DNA of 64,000 nt from Kitasatospora phosalacinea (GCF_000717185.1 NZ_JNYE01000009.1:1-64000), one strand, 5' to 3'. Positions 1 through 8,438 are shown, counted from the first letter of the stretch. A program made the numbers and translations. Notes: generated by a model not told the origin, from the letters alone.

Positions 1-1
1 G

Positions 2-73
2 ACCTGCGCGATCTGGCACAACCGCACCACCGGCCAACCCGTCACCCGATCACTCATCGCCTACGACCACTGA
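2..73 (+). pseudogene. C-terminal end of a probable DDE transposase (cut by window edge)
   Basis: The frame starting at base 2 is open from the window edge to a TGA at 71-73 and encodes 23 residues ending in IWHNRTTGQPVTRSLIAYDH. This tail resembles the C-terminus of DDE transposases common in actinomycete insertion sequences. The rest of the gene lies outside the window, so it cannot be said whether the element is intact. No inverted repeat can be paired from this side. The family assignment is recalled from the motif and is tentative. Confidence 0.45.
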
Positions 74-93
74 CCCACTTCGGAACTACTCGT

Positions 94-861
94 CTAGCGC
101 GGCCCGGCCAGGCGGCCGTCGTGCATCTCCAGGACGCGGTCGGCCCGGCCCAGCAGGTCGCGGTCGTGGGTGACCATGACGGTCGCGGTGCGGTGGGTGC
201 GGGTCACCTCGGCGAGGAGTTCGACGACCTGGGCGCCGCGCTCGTGGTCCAGGGCGGAGGTGGGCTCGTCCACCAGCAGGACCGACGGGCTGCCGAACAG
301 GGCGCGGGCGATGTTCACCCGCTGGCGCTGGCCGCCCGAGAGCTGGTGCGGGCGGCGGCGCAGCTCGGTGCCCGTCAGGCCGACCGACTCCAGCAGCTCC
401 TCGGCCCGGCGGCGGGCCCGGGCCGGGCGGCGGCCGCGCACCGACTCCAGGACCAGCAGCTGCTCGACGGCGGTCAGCGAGGCCAGCAGGTTCGACTGCT
501 GGAAGACGATGCCCAGGCGTTCGCGGCGCAGCGCGGTGCGGTCGCGCTCGCCCAGCGCGCCCGCGTCCACGCCGTCGACCAGCACCTCGCCGCGGTCCGG
601 GCGCAGCAGCGTCGCGGCCACCGCCAGCAGGCTGGACTTGCCGGAGCCGGACGGGCCCGCGACGGCCGTGAACTCGCCCGGGGCGACGGTCAGTTCGACC
701 CCGTCCAGGGCGGTCAGCCGGCTCTCGCCGTCCGGGTAGCTGAGCGTCACGGCGCGCAGCACGAGGCCGGTGCGGACAGAGGAGGCAGAGGGGGCGGAGG
801 GGGTGGAGGGAGTGGAGGTGGCGGTCACGGCGGGGCCTTCCGGGCTCGGGTGGGTGGTCAT
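94..861 (-). CDS. ABC transporter ATP-binding protein (MacB/LolD-like exporter family)
   Basis: A 255-residue cytoplasmic ATPase that should power the FtsX-like permease encoded just upstream in the same operon. It carries Walker A GPSGSGKS (residues 69-76), Q-loop FQQSN (120-124), signature LSGGQRQ (174-180), Walker B VLLVDEP with following TSALD (194-205) and the H-loop THDRD (231-235). All catalytic elements are intact. The first 30 residues are a Ser/Thr/Pro-rich extension. The ATG was chosen because it overlaps the permease stop in an ATGA arrangement; it has no good Shine-Dalgarno site, so translation is probably coupled. A divergent NarL-type two-component system suggests regulation by envelope or antibiotic stress, but the substrate is unknown. 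Confidence 0.93.
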   Translation of the reverse strand: MTTHPSPEGPAVTATSTPSTPSAPSASSVRTGLVLRAVTLSYPDGESRLTALDGVELTVAPGEFTAVAGPSGSGKSSLLAVAATLLRPDRGEVLVDGVDAGALGERDRTALRRERLGIVFQQSNLLASLTAVEQLLVLESVRGRRPARARRRAEELLESVGLTGTELRRRPHQLSGGQRQRVNIARALFGSPSVLLVDEPTSALDHERGAQVVELLAEVTRTHRTATVMVTHDRDLLGRADRVLEMHDGRLAGPR

Positions 862-1922
862 CGGTGGGCGCCCAGGGCGGCCAGCGGGTCGACGGCGGTG
901 ATCCGGCGCACCGCGAGGGCCGCGCCCAGCAGGCCCAGCAGCACCATCGCGGCCACCGGGACGGCCACCGTCAGGAGCCCCACGTCGAACGGCACCGAGG
1001 CCGAGGCCAGCGCCCCGCCGCCCGCGCCCAGCGCCCCGCCCAGCAGCGCACCCGCCAGCAGGACGGCCGCCGCCTGCGCCAGCGCGTCCCGCACCAGGTA
1101 GCCGCTGGACGCGCCGACGGCCTTGAGCACCGCCACGTCCGGGCGGCGCTGCACCGTCCACACCGTGAAGAACGCGCCGACGACCAGGGCGCTCACCGCG
1201 AACAGGAAGCCCTGGATCAGCTGCAGGCTGCCCTGCTCCGCCGCGTACCCGTTGATGCCCGCCAGCGCGTCGTCCAGCGACACCGCCGCCAGGTCGGCGG
1301 GCAGGCCGCGCGGCAGGCCGTGCGGGAGGCCGCGCAGCGCCAGGGCGGTGGGCTGCTGCTGGCCGGAGACCCGCTGCCAGGTCGACGGGGTGGTCCACAC
1401 GCTCGGGGCGTGCGAGAGCGAACGCTCCGCCGTCACCGCCGAGACCGTCAGCTCCTGCGCGCCGAGCGTCACCCGGCTGCCGGGGGAGAGGCGGTACGCG
1501 GCCGCCGTGTCGGCGCCGACCGCGAGCTCGCCGTCCGCCGGGGCCGCACCCCGGACCAGCGGCGGCAGCAGCTCCGCGTCCGTGCCCAGCACGCTCACCG
1601 AGGCCGCGCCGCCGCCCGCCGTCAGCCGCGACATCGCCACCCCCAGCGGGTGCACCCCGCCCGCCCCCGCCGCGGCCACCGCGGCCCGCTGGCCCGGCGA
1701 CACCGTGCTGGACGCGAACGACACCTCGGCCGCCGCGCCCGTCGGGGCGCCGAACACCACGCCGTCCGCCGGGAGTCCGGCGATCGCCGAGGACGCCGCC
1801 GAGGCGAGGCCGCCGGTCAGGCCGTACAGGAACACCACCAGGGTCGTGATCAAGGTGACCACCGCGCCCATCAGGGCGAACCGCCCGCGGGCGAAACGGA
1901 TGTCACGCAGAGCGACGAACAC
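858..1922 (-). CDS. ABC transporter permease, FtsX/MacB-like
   Basis: A 354-residue membrane protein and the partner of the following ATPase. It has an N-terminal membrane segment (about residues 15-40), a large extracytoplasmic domain (about 40-225), and three C-terminal membrane segments, the last ending in the RRITAVDPLAALGAHR tail typical of FtsX-domain permeases. The four-segment layout fits MacB-type exporters, which move substrates by mechanotransmission. The GTG start at 1922 has a purine-rich site GAAAGG 7-8 bases upstream, and the stop overlaps the ATPase start by four bases. The 174-bp region to the divergent histidine kinase at 2097 probably holds both promoters, though I cannot point to clear boxes. 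Confidence 0.9.
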   Translation of the reverse strand: MFVALRDIRFARGRFALMGAVVTLITTLVVFLYGLTGGLASAASSAIAGLPADGVVFGAPTGAAAEVSFASSTVSPGQRAAVAAAGAGGVHPLGVAMSRLTAGGGAASVSVLGTDAELLPPLVRGAAPADGELAVGADTAAAYRLSPGSRVTLGAQELTVSAVTAERSLSHAPSVWTTPSTWQRVSGQQQPTALALRGLPHGLPRGLPADLAAVSLDDALAGINGYAAEQGSLQLIQGFLFAVSALVVGAFFTVWTVQRRPDVAVLKAVGASSGYLVRDALAQAAAVLLAGALLGGALGAGGGALASASVPFDVGLLTVAVPVAAMVLLGLLGAALAVRRITAVDPLAALGAHR

Positions 1923-2096
1923 GGGAGACCTTTCGGAGGGGGAGGTGGACGGTCCCAGCCTGGACCGGCGCGGCCCCGCCGCCATCGGGGAGACGGACGG
2001 AGCCCGCACCCACCGAGGGGTGCACCCGGAAATCCACCGAACGGTTGATGCCGCGGCGGCACCCGCGCCGACCGGCGCCCCGTACCCTCGGAAGGC

Positions 2097-3311
2097 GTGC
2101 CCCGTACCGAACCGCATGCCTCCCCGGCCGGCCCGACGCCCGCGCTGCGCCTGGCCAACCTCGCCGTGCACGGCCTGTTCCTCACCCTGCTCGCCGTCCT
2201 GCTCGCCCGCGCCGCCGCCGACGGGGCGCTCGGCCCGGCCGGCTGGGCCACCGCCGGGGCACTCGCCGCCGGGTACGCCGCCGGGAGCGCCTTGCCCCGG
2301 AGCCGCGCCCCGCGCGCCCTCGGCGCCGCCTGGCTGCTCGCCGTCGCCGCGCTGTGGATCGCCCTGACCCTCCAGCACCCCGAGTTCAGCTACCTCGCCT
2401 TCCCGCTGTACTTCGTCTGCCTGCACGTCCTGCCGCCGCGCTACGCCCTGCCCGCCGTCGCCGCCCTCACCACCGCCGTCGTCGCCGCCCAGGCCACCAC
2501 CCCCGGCGGACTCACCACCGCCAAGGTCATCGGCCCGCTGGCCGGACTCGCCGTCGCCCTGCTCACCGCGTACGGCTACGCCGCCCTCTACCGGGAGAGC
2601 CGCGCCCGCCAGCAGCTCATCGACGACCTGGTCCGCACCCGCGACGAACTCGCCGCCAGCCAGCGCGAAGCCGGCCGCCTCGCCGAACGCCAGCGCCTCG
2701 CCCGCGAGATCCACGACACCCTCGCCCAGGGCCTGGCCGGCATCGTCCTGCTCGCCCGCGAAGCGGGCACCGCTCCCGACGCCGCGCCGCTCCTGGACGA
2801 GATCGGACGCACCGCCTCCGCCAACCTCGCCGAGGCCCGCCGCTTCGTCCACGCCCTCACCCCGCCCGCGCTCGACGGCACCACCCTCACCGACGCCCTG
2901 CGCCGCCTCGCCGACGGCGCGGACGCCGCCTTCCGCCGCGACGGCGACCCGTACCCGCTGCCCGTCGAAGCCGAGGTCGCGCTGCTGCGCCTCACCCAGG
3001 AAGCCCTCGCCAACGCCGTCCGGCACGCCCACGCCGCGCACGTCGCCGTCACCCTCGCCTACCTCGACGACGCCGTCACCCTCGACGTCTACGACGACGG
3101 CACCGGCTTCGACCCCGCCACCGCGCCCGCCCCCGACTCCTTCGGACTGCACGGCATGCACGAGCGGATCGCCGCGCTCGGCGGCACCCTCACCGTCGAA
3201 TCCGCCCCCGGCGAGGGCACCGCCGTCGCCGCGGCGCTCCCGCTGCGCGCCGTCGGCCGACCGGCGGGGGCCCCGGCGGGGCGGCCGTCACCCGCGGGGG
3301 TGCGGCGGTGA
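2097..3311 (+). CDS. Two-component sensor histidine kinase (NarL-type, HisKA_3)
   Basis: A 404-residue membrane sensor kinase. About six hydrophobic segments occupy residues 18-163, followed by a short coiled-coil linker (165-200). The HisKA_3 dimerisation helix contains the phospho-acceptor H206 in REIHDTLAQG. The HATPase domain follows, with N-box EALANAVRHA and G1 box DDGTGFD. There is no large extracellular sensing loop, so sensing is probably within or at the membrane. The GTG at 2097 has GGAAGG very close upstream, so the exact start is not certain. The gene overlaps the response regulator by four bases (GTGA) and is divergent from the ABC exporter, its likely target. Confidence 0.92.
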   Translation: MPRTEPHASPAGPTPALRLANLAVHGLFLTLLAVLLARAAADGALGPAGWATAGALAAGYAAGSALPRSRAPRALGAAWLLAVAALWIALTLQHPEFSYLAFPLYFVCLHVLPPRYALPAVAALTTAVVAAQATTPGGLTTAKVIGPLAGLAVALLTAYGYAALYRESRARQQLIDDLVRTRDELAASQREAGRLAERQRLAREIHDTLAQGLAGIVLLAREAGTAPDAAPLLDEIGRTASANLAEARRFVHALTPPALDGTTLTDALRRLADGADAAFRRDGDPYPLPVEAEVALLRLTQEALANAVRHAHAAHVAVTLAYLDDAVTLDVYDDGTGFDPATAPAPDSFGLHGMHERIAALGGTLTVESAPGEGTAVAAALPLRAVGRPAGAPAGRPSPAGVRR

Positions 3312-3952
3312 TCCGGGTGCTGGTGGTGGACGACCACCCCGTGGTCCGGCGCGGCCTGCGCGCCGTGGTCGAGGAGCTGCCCGGGGTCACCGCCGTCGGC
3401 GAGGCCGCGGACGGCGCCGCCGCCCTCGGCCTGCTCGCCGCGCTGCCCGCCGACCGGCGCCCCGACGTCGTCCTGATGGACCTCCAGATGGGCACCGGCA
3501 TGCACGGCGTCGAAGCCACCCGCCGGATCACCGCCCTCCCCGACCCGCCCGCCGTCCTGGTCCTCACCACCTACTCCACCGACGCCGACATCCTCGCCGC
3601 CGTCGAAGCCGGCGCGACCGGCTACCTCCTCAAGGACGCCCCGCCCGAGGACCTCGCCGCCGCCGTCCACGCCACCGCCCGCGGCGAGACCGTCCTCGCC
3701 CCGCCCGTCGCCGCCCGCCTGCTCGGCCGGGTCCGGGCCGGGCGCCCCTCGCTCTCCCCGCGCGAGACGGAGATCCTGCAACTCCTCGCCGAGGGCCTGC
3801 CGAACCGGCAGATCTCCAAGCGGCTCTTCATCAGCGAGGCGACGGTCAAGACCCACCTGGTGCACGTCTACGACAAGCTCGGCGTCGACTCCCGCACCTC
3901 GGCCGTCGCGGCGGGCCTGGCCGCCGGAATGATCCGCGCCGCGGAACGCTGA
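3308..3952 (+). CDS. Response regulator, NarL/FixJ family
   Basis: A 214-residue transcription factor paired with the preceding kinase. The receiver domain (about 1-120) has the acidic pocket DD at residues 8-9, the phospho-acceptor D58 in VVLMDLQM, and the conserved Lys in GYLLKDAP. A LuxR-type helix-turn-helix follows (about 145-205), with SPRETEILQLLAEG and the recognition-helix region SEATVKTHL. The GTG start at 3308 overlaps the kinase stop codon, a sign of translational coupling. The adjacent divergent exporter is the obvious regulatory target, but no operator is evident in the 174-bp intergenic region. Confidence 0.94.
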   Translation: MIRVLVVDDHPVVRRGLRAVVEELPGVTAVGEAADGAAALGLLAALPADRRPDVVLMDLQMGTGMHGVEATRRITALPDPPAVLVLTTYSTDADILAAVEAGATGYLLKDAPPEDLAAAVHATARGETVLAPPVAARLLGRVRAGRPSLSPRETEILQLLAEGLPNRQISKRLFISEATVKTHLVHVYDKLGVDSRTSAVAAGLAAGMIRAAER

Positions 3953-4060
3953 GCGGACCGGCCCGGCGGCGGGGACCCGACCGGGGCGGGCAGGGAATGT
4001 CGGGTGCGGCGGAGGTGCTCCCTCCTAGGGTCGACGGCAGGGAAAGGGAAGGGGAGCCGG

Positions 4061-4966
4061 GTGCTGGAGCGGTTGAACCAGGCGATGGAGCACGTCGAGG
4101 AGCACCTCGACGGGCGGCTGGAGGTGGCCGAGCTGGCGCGGATCACCGCGACGTCGGAGTACCACTTCCGGCGGCTGTTCTCGTCGCTGGCGGGCATGCC
4201 GCTGTCGGAGTACGTGCGGCGCAGGCGGCTGACCGTCGCGGCGGCCGAGGTGCTGGCCGGGCAGCCGTCGCTGCTGGACGTCGCGGTGCGCTACGGGTAC
4301 GGCTCGGGGGAGGCCTTCGCCCGGGCGTTCCGCGCCCAGCACGGGGTCGGCCCCGGCGAGGCGCGGCGCCGCGGGGCGGTGCTGAACGCGCAGCCCCGGC
4401 TGTCCTTCCGACTCGTCGTCGAAGGGAGTGCCACCATGCGGTACCGCATCGTGGAGAAGGAAGCGTTCCGGGTCGTGGGGAAGAAGGCCCGCGTCCCGCT
4501 GATCCACGAGGGGGTCAACCCGCACATCCTCGAGCACGTCCGGAGCATCCCGCCGGAGACCTCGCGGCGGATCGCCGCCCTCTCCGACCAGGACCCGGAG
4601 GGCGTGGTGTCGGCGACCGTGCGGCTGCCGGAGGAGGGGCCGGACGGCTCGGACGGGTTCGCGGAGGGCAGCCTGCTCGACTACTACCACGCGGTGGTGA
4701 GCGGGGCCGCCGAGCTCCCCGCGGACCTCGACGTGCTGGAGTGCCCGGCGGGCAGCTGGGCGGTGTTCGAGAACACCGGGCCGTTCCCGCAGGCGCTGCA
4801 GCAGATGTGGGCCGAGGTCGCCGCCCGGTGGATCCCGTCCAACCCCTACGAGTACCGGCCCGGCCCGGAGATCCTGCGGGTGCGGCCCGTGCCGGACGAC
4901 CCGGAGCGGTCGCAGGCCCAGCTGTGGATCCCGGTGGCCCGCACGGGGGTGGCCGGGGCGGCGTGA
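4061..4966 (+). CDS. AraC-type transcriptional regulator with GyrI-like effector-binding domain
   Basis: A 301-residue one-component regulator. The N-terminal AraC DNA-binding domain (about 1-110) has two helix-turn-helix units, the second around YGYGSGEAFARAFRAQHG. The C-terminal part (about 130-295, from MRYRIVEKEAFRVVGKKA) is a GyrI/Rob-like small-molecule-binding domain, as in Rob, BmrR and SbmC families that often sense drugs or dyes. The GTG at 4061 was chosen over earlier codons because GGGAAGGGGAG lies just upstream. It stands alone in its transcription unit. A hairpin starts at its stop codon. Its target is unknown. Confidence 0.88.
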   Translation: MLERLNQAMEHVEEHLDGRLEVAELARITATSEYHFRRLFSSLAGMPLSEYVRRRRLTVAAAEVLAGQPSLLDVAVRYGYGSGEAFARAFRAQHGVGPGEARRRGAVLNAQPRLSFRLVVEGSATMRYRIVEKEAFRVVGKKARVPLIHEGVNPHILEHVRSIPPETSRRIAALSDQDPEGVVSATVRLPEEGPDGSDGFAEGSLLDYYHAVVSGAAELPADLDVLECPAGSWAVFENTGPFPQALQQMWAEVAARWIPSNPYEYRPGPEILRVRPVPDDPERSQAQLWIPVARTGVAGAA

Positions 4967-4998
4967 ACCCGCCCTGAGGCGGGCCGCCGGGCGGGTTC
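4965..4998 (+). terminator. Hairpin overlapping the AraC-type gene stop
   Basis: GAACCCGCC at 4965-4973 is perfectly complementary to GGCGGGTTC at 4990-4998, and an inner CCCGCC/GGCGGG pairing is also possible. It begins inside the stop codon. There is no U-tract, as is usual in high-GC actinomycetes, so terminator function is inferred from position and stem strength. Confidence 0.5.
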
Positions 4999-5360
4999 CG
5001 GACGGTGAACTGCCGACGGCGGCGGCCGAGTTGCCGACGGCCGGAGTCGGCGGAGGCGGAGGGTCGGGGGCGGGCGGTGCGTGAACTCGCCGTTCGGCTG
5101 CACGCCGGGGACGCCGAACCGGCCGAACCGGCCGGGACGGCCGCCGCCCGGTGGGAGTACGGGAACGCGGCGGAGGAGCGCTTCCTCGCCGCGCTGCGGC
5201 GGGCCTGCTGCGGCGGGCCTGCTGCGGCGACCGCCTCGGCCGGCCGGCCGGCCGACCGGGAGCCGGAGTCGTACCGGGCCCGGGCGGCGGAGCTGCGGGC
5301 GGCCGCGGCCCCGCTCGCCGGGGGTGAAGGGGGAGGGCGGGGGTGTGGAAGGATTCGGGC
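4999..5360. other. Intergenic stretch with a gene-like but unbounded reading frame
   Basis: About 360 bases separate the AraC-type and TetR-type genes. A plus-strand frame from a GTG at 5077 reads like protein (RWEYGNAAEERFLAALRR, later ESYRARAAELRAAAAPL) until about 5330. It then runs on into the TetR gene in another frame without a stop of its own. This could be a small gene broken by a one-base indel, because a TGA lies in a shifted frame near 5325, or simple GC-driven openness. A short direct repeat (GCGGCGGGCCTGCT twice) occurs at about 5196-5224. I do not call a gene here. Confidence 0.3.
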
Positions 5361-6050
5361 ATGGCTGCCCAGCATCCCCGCCCGCCCGCGCGGGTCGGAC
5401 GGCCCCGCGCGCTGGGGCCCTCGGAGAGTGAACTGTCGCCGCGCGACGAGGTGTTGGCCGCGGCCGCGGAGCTGTTCACCGAGAACGGGTACGCGGCGAC
5501 CACCACCCGGGCGGTGGCGGAGAAGGCCGGGCTGCGGCAGGCGTCGATGTACCACTACTTCGCGCGCAAGGAGGACATCCTCGCGACCCTGCTGGAGTCG
5601 ACCGTCGAGCCCTCGCTGCGGCTCGCCACCGCGCTGCTCGCCCGCCCCGGGGCCGACCCGGCCGCCCGCCTGTGGGCGCTGGCCGCGGCCGACGCGGCAC
5701 TGCTGCACCGCGGCCTGTACAACCTCGGCGCGCTCTACCAACTCCCCGAGGTGCGCGGCGAACGCTTCGCCGGGTTCCGCGGCGCCCGCGCCGAACTCCG
5801 GGCCGCGTACGGCGAGTTGCTGGAACTGATCGCCCCGGGCGAGCCCGGCCGGGAGCTGCGCTGCGACCTGCTGCTGGGCCTGGTCGAGGGCGGCGTCGCG
5901 GTGGTCCGCGACCGGGGGCGGGGCGGCGGCGAGGACGGGTACGGGACCGCGGAGGTCGGCGCGGCCGTCGCCGACGCGGTGCTGCGGCTGGCCGGGTGCG
6001 ACCGGGCCGCCCGGGAGGCCGCGGCCCGGGCCGGGCGCGAACTGCCCTGA
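5361..6050 (+). CDS. TetR family transcriptional regulator
   Basis: A 229-residue regulator. The N-terminal helix-turn-helix (about residues 28-75) includes VLAAAAELFTENGYAATTTR and the recognition region AGLRQASMYHYFARKED, typical of TetR repressors. The C-terminal ligand-binding part is alpha-helical, Ala/Leu/Arg-rich and not assignable. The ATG at 5361 is preceded by GGAAGGA at good spacing, better than the GTG at 5343. It is convergent with the AhpD-like gene, with a strong shared hairpin between them, so the AhpD gene is not an obvious target. Its regulated gene is not clear from context. Confidence 0.9.
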   Translation: MAAQHPRPPARVGRPRALGPSESELSPRDEVLAAAAELFTENGYAATTTRAVAEKAGLRQASMYHYFARKEDILATLLESTVEPSLRLATALLARPGADPAARLWALAAADAALLHRGLYNLGALYQLPEVRGERFAGFRGARAELRAAYGELLELIAPGEPGRELRCDLLLGLVEGGVAVVRDRGRGGGEDGYGTAEVGAAVADAVLRLAGCDRAAREAAARAGRELP

Positions 6051-6063
6051 GCCCGGAGGGGGC

Positions 6064-6101
6064 GGACGTCCCGGCCCGTCGCCTGGCGGGCCCGGACGTC
6101 C
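6064..6101. terminator. Bidirectional terminator hairpin between convergent genes
   Basis: Arms 6064-6078 (GGACGTCCCGGCCCG) and 6087-6101 (CGGGCCCGGACGTCC) pair over 15 bases with one mismatch around an 8-base loop. It sits between the stops of the TetR gene and the AhpD-like gene, the expected position for a two-way factor-independent terminator. Confidence 0.7.
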
Positions 6102-6114
6102 GACTGCCGGTGGA

Positions 6115-6588
6115 TCAGGCGAACTGGCCCGGGACGTAGTCGCCCGCGGGCTGCCGGATCAGCACGTTGACCCGGTTGTACGCGTTGATCAGCGCGATCA
6201 GGCCGACCAGCGCGGCCAGCTGCTCCTCGTCGTAGTGCTTGGCGGCCTCGGCCCAGGCCTCGTCGCTGACGCCGCCCGCGGCGTCCGCGATCCGGGTGCC
6301 CTGCTCGGCGAGCTCCAGGGCGGCCCGCTCGGCCTCGGTGAAGACGTTGGCCTCGCGCCAGGCGGCGACCAGGTTGAGCCGCAGCTGGGTCTCCCCGGCG
6401 TGCGCGGCGTCCTTGGTGTGCATGTCGGTGCAGAAACCGCACCCGTTGATCTGGCTGGCGCGGATCTTCACCAGCTCCTGGGTGCTCATCGGCAGGGCGG
6501 ACAGGCCCAGGGCGTGGCCGGCCGAGTTGATGTGCTTGAGGAACTTCGCGCCGAGCGGGTTGCCGAAGTAGTTCAGACGTGCGTCCAC
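6115..6588 (-). CDS. Carboxymuconolactone decarboxylase/AhpD-like alkylhydroperoxidase
   Basis: A 157-residue protein of the AhpD-like fold. The redox motif is C50-G-F-C53 with H57 three residues after TDM (NGCGFCTDMHTKDA), matching the CxxC-xxxH pattern of peroxidase-active members. Such proteins reduce organic peroxides through the cysteine pair. The GTG start at 6588 is chosen because AAGGAG lies 8 bases upstream; the upstream codons in frame have no such site. The gene stands alone on its strand, and a physiological reductant partner is not encoded nearby. Confidence 0.88.
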   Translation of the reverse strand: MDARLNYFGNPLGAKFLKHINSAGHALGLSALPMSTQELVKIRASQINGCGFCTDMHTKDAAHAGETQLRLNLVAAWREANVFTEAERAALELAEQGTRIADAAGGVSDEAWAEAAKHYDEEQLAALVGLIALINAYNRVNVLIRQPAGDYVPGQFA

Positions 6589-6678
6589 GGTGGTGGCTCC
6601 TTGTGGTGTGTTCGGTGCTTCTACAAGGTCTGACCCCGCAGCCATCCCGGGTGTGACAGGTGGCCGGTGTGACGCCCG

Positions 6679-7167
6679 TCACGCTACCGGCGGGGCGACG
6701 TTCCACCGCGCAGGCAGGTCGGAATCGCAGAAGACGCACACGAAGAACCCTTCCCGCACCACGGACACCTCCCCGCAGCCGGTGCACCGGCGGAACACCA
6801 CCGCCTGGGTGAGACCGCCCGGATGCCCGGCCCCGGCCCGCTCCAGCGCCGCCGCGACCGCGGGCCAGCACGCGGTGTCCGGGCAGTAGCCGGTCGACAG
6901 GTTCGACACCTCCACCGCCCGGTGGCCGCCCCCGGCCGGCGCCGCGAACCCCACCTCGCCCGCGCCCAGCACCGCCCCGCCGGCCGCGCACGCCACGTGC
7001 TCGCTGCGCCGGTCCGCGAGCCGCAGCACCCCGTCCGTCCCCACCGTGTAGGTGAACGGACCGGCCGCGTCCGACTGCCGGCCCAGCCAGGCGGACAGCT
7101 CCGCGGCCGAGGCGACCGGCGTCCCCGGCGGCACCCCGGGGCCCGGTTCGGGGCGGTCGATCTCCAC
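6679..7167 (-). CDS. Hypothetical protein with C-terminal zinc-ribbon-like cysteine pairs
   Basis: A 162-residue cytoplasmic protein I cannot assign. The C-terminal 40 residues hold two CxxC pairs (CTGC and CVFC) about 14 residues apart, in a context that looks like a structural zinc ribbon. Two further cysteines lie at YCPDTACW. The N-terminal half resembles a small sensing or binding domain but has no motif I can name. The GTG start at 7167 has GGAGG just upstream. It is divergent from the nitronate monooxygenase at 7262, sharing a 94-bp upstream region, which may mean joint regulation. Confidence 0.7.
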   Translation of the reverse strand: MEIDRPEPGPGVPPGTPVASAAELSAWLGRQSDAAGPFTYTVGTDGVLRLADRRSEHVACAAGGAVLGAGEVGFAAPAGGGHRAVEVSNLSTGYCPDTACWPAVAAALERAGAGHPGGLTQAVVFRRCTGCGEVSVVREGFFVCVFCDSDLPARWNVAPPVA

Positions 7168-7261
7168 GGCGCCTCCTGCGCTCCGAAGGGCCGTGCCACG
7201 CTGGCAGGAGGTCCTGCGGCGGGGACGTAAGGTGGGCGGGCGGGGGCGGAGGAGGAGAGGG

Positions 7262-8281
7262 ATGGTCTTCGACTGGGCGGTGCCGCTGGTCGCCGCACCG
7301 ATGGCGGGCGGGGCGAGCACCCCCGAGCTGGTCGCCGCCGTCAACGGGGCGGGCGGTCTCGGGTTCCTCGCCGCGGGCTACCGCAGTGCCGGGGCGATGG
7401 GCCGGCAGGTCGCCAGGGTGCGGGAGTTGACCGACCGGCCGATCGGGGTCAACCTCTTCGTCCCCGGACCGCCCGCCGCGCCCGGGGCGGTCGCCGCCTA
7501 CCGGGAGCGGCTGCTGCCCGAGGCGCTGCGGCGGGGCGTCGAACTGCCCGCCGCGATCCCGCCCGACCGCGACGACTGGGACGCCAAGCTGGACGCGCTG
7601 CTGCACGACCCCGTCGACTGGGCCTCGTACACCTTCGGCCTGCCCGAGCCCGCCGAAGCCGCCGCCGTCCGCGCGGCCGGCATCCGCCAACTCGGCACCG
7701 TCACCAGCCCCGAGGAGGCCCGCGCCGCGACCGCGCTCGGCCTCGACGCGCTGGTCGTCCAGGGCCCCGAGGCGGGCGGGCACCGCGCCACCCACCGCGC
7801 CGAGGACGAGCCCGGCACCCTGCCGCTGCTCGAACTCCTGGCCGCCGTACGGGAAGTGAGCCCGCTGCCGCTCGTCGCCGCGGGCGGGCTGGGCGACGGG
7901 GCGGCGATCGCCGCGGCCCTCGCGGCGGGGGCGGCGGGCGCCCAGCTCGGCACCGCGTACCTGCGCACCGACGAATCCGGGGCCTCCGCCGCCCACCGCC
8001 GCGCCCTGGTCGAACTCGACGCCACCACCGTCACCCGGGCCTTCACCGGCCGCCCGGCCCGCGGGCTGCGCAACGCCTTCACCGAGCGCCACGAGGGGCA
8101 CGCTCCGGCGGCGTACCCGGAGGTGCACCACCTCACCCAGCCGCTCAGGGCAGCCGCGAGCCGCGCGGAGGACCTGACGGCGATGCACCTGTGGGCGGGC
8201 ACCGCCCACCGCGAGGCCCGCGAGGGCCGCGCGGCGGACGTCACGCGGGAGCTGTGGCGGGAGGCGCTGCGGAGGGGGTGA
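7262..8281 (+). CDS. Nitronate monooxygenase (2-nitropropane dioxygenase family)
   Basis: A 339-residue FMN-dependent TIM-barrel enzyme expected to oxidise alkyl nitronates such as propionate 3-nitronate. Family features seen are VPLVAAPMAGG at the N-terminus, GVNLFVPG (about 60-67), VVQGPEAGGHRATH with the conserved GGH, VAAGGLGDGAAI, and AGAQLGTAYLRTDES for phosphate and flavin binding. Length is normal for class I enzymes. The ATG at 7262 follows a long purine run (GGAGGAGGAGAGGG). Some members of this family are really FMN-dependent enoyl reductases, so substrate is not fixed by sequence. Confidence 0.87.
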   Translation: MVFDWAVPLVAAPMAGGASTPELVAAVNGAGGLGFLAAGYRSAGAMGRQVARVRELTDRPIGVNLFVPGPPAAPGAVAAYRERLLPEALRRGVELPAAIPPDRDDWDAKLDALLHDPVDWASYTFGLPEPAEAAAVRAAGIRQLGTVTSPEEARAATALGLDALVVQGPEAGGHRATHRAEDEPGTLPLLELLAAVREVSPLPLVAAGGLGDGAAIAAALAAGAAGAQLGTAYLRTDESGASAAHRRALVELDATTVTRAFTGRPARGLRNAFTERHEGHAPAAYPEVHHLTQPLRAAASRAEDLTAMHLWAGTAHREAREGRAADVTRELWREALRRG

Positions 8282-8285
8282 AGGG

Positions 8286-8412
8286 AGGGGCGCGGGGAAC
8301 TGCGCGCTGCGGTAGTTGCACGTCAGCGAGGTCGCGGGATGGTGCAAGACCTTGTCATGCGTCGCGATCTGGCTGTGGGCGCGTGGTCGGCCGCGCAGTT
8401 CCTCGCGCCCCT
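8286..8412. repeat. Long inverted repeat between convergent genes (actinomycete intergenic element)
   Basis: The 21-base arms 8286-8306 (AGGGGCGCGGGGAACTGCG + CG) and 8392-8412 are complementary with one mismatch. An inner pair TTGCAC/GTGCAA adds to the structure. Very similar GGGGCGCGGGGAACTGCGCG segments are, from memory, frequent between Streptomyces genes. It lies between the convergent nitronate monooxygenase and aminopeptidase P genes and probably acts as a two-way terminator or RNA-stabilising hairpin. Confidence 0.65.
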
Positions 8413-8438
8413 GATGTCGCGTTTCCTGGTTTCGGGTT

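Noticed and set aside
858..3161. A very long open frame on the minus strand spanning the two-component system and the ABC permease.
   Set aside because: Only its last third matches a protein family. The rest is antisense to the kinase and regulator, is Gly/Val/Asp-rich and is open only because of high GC.
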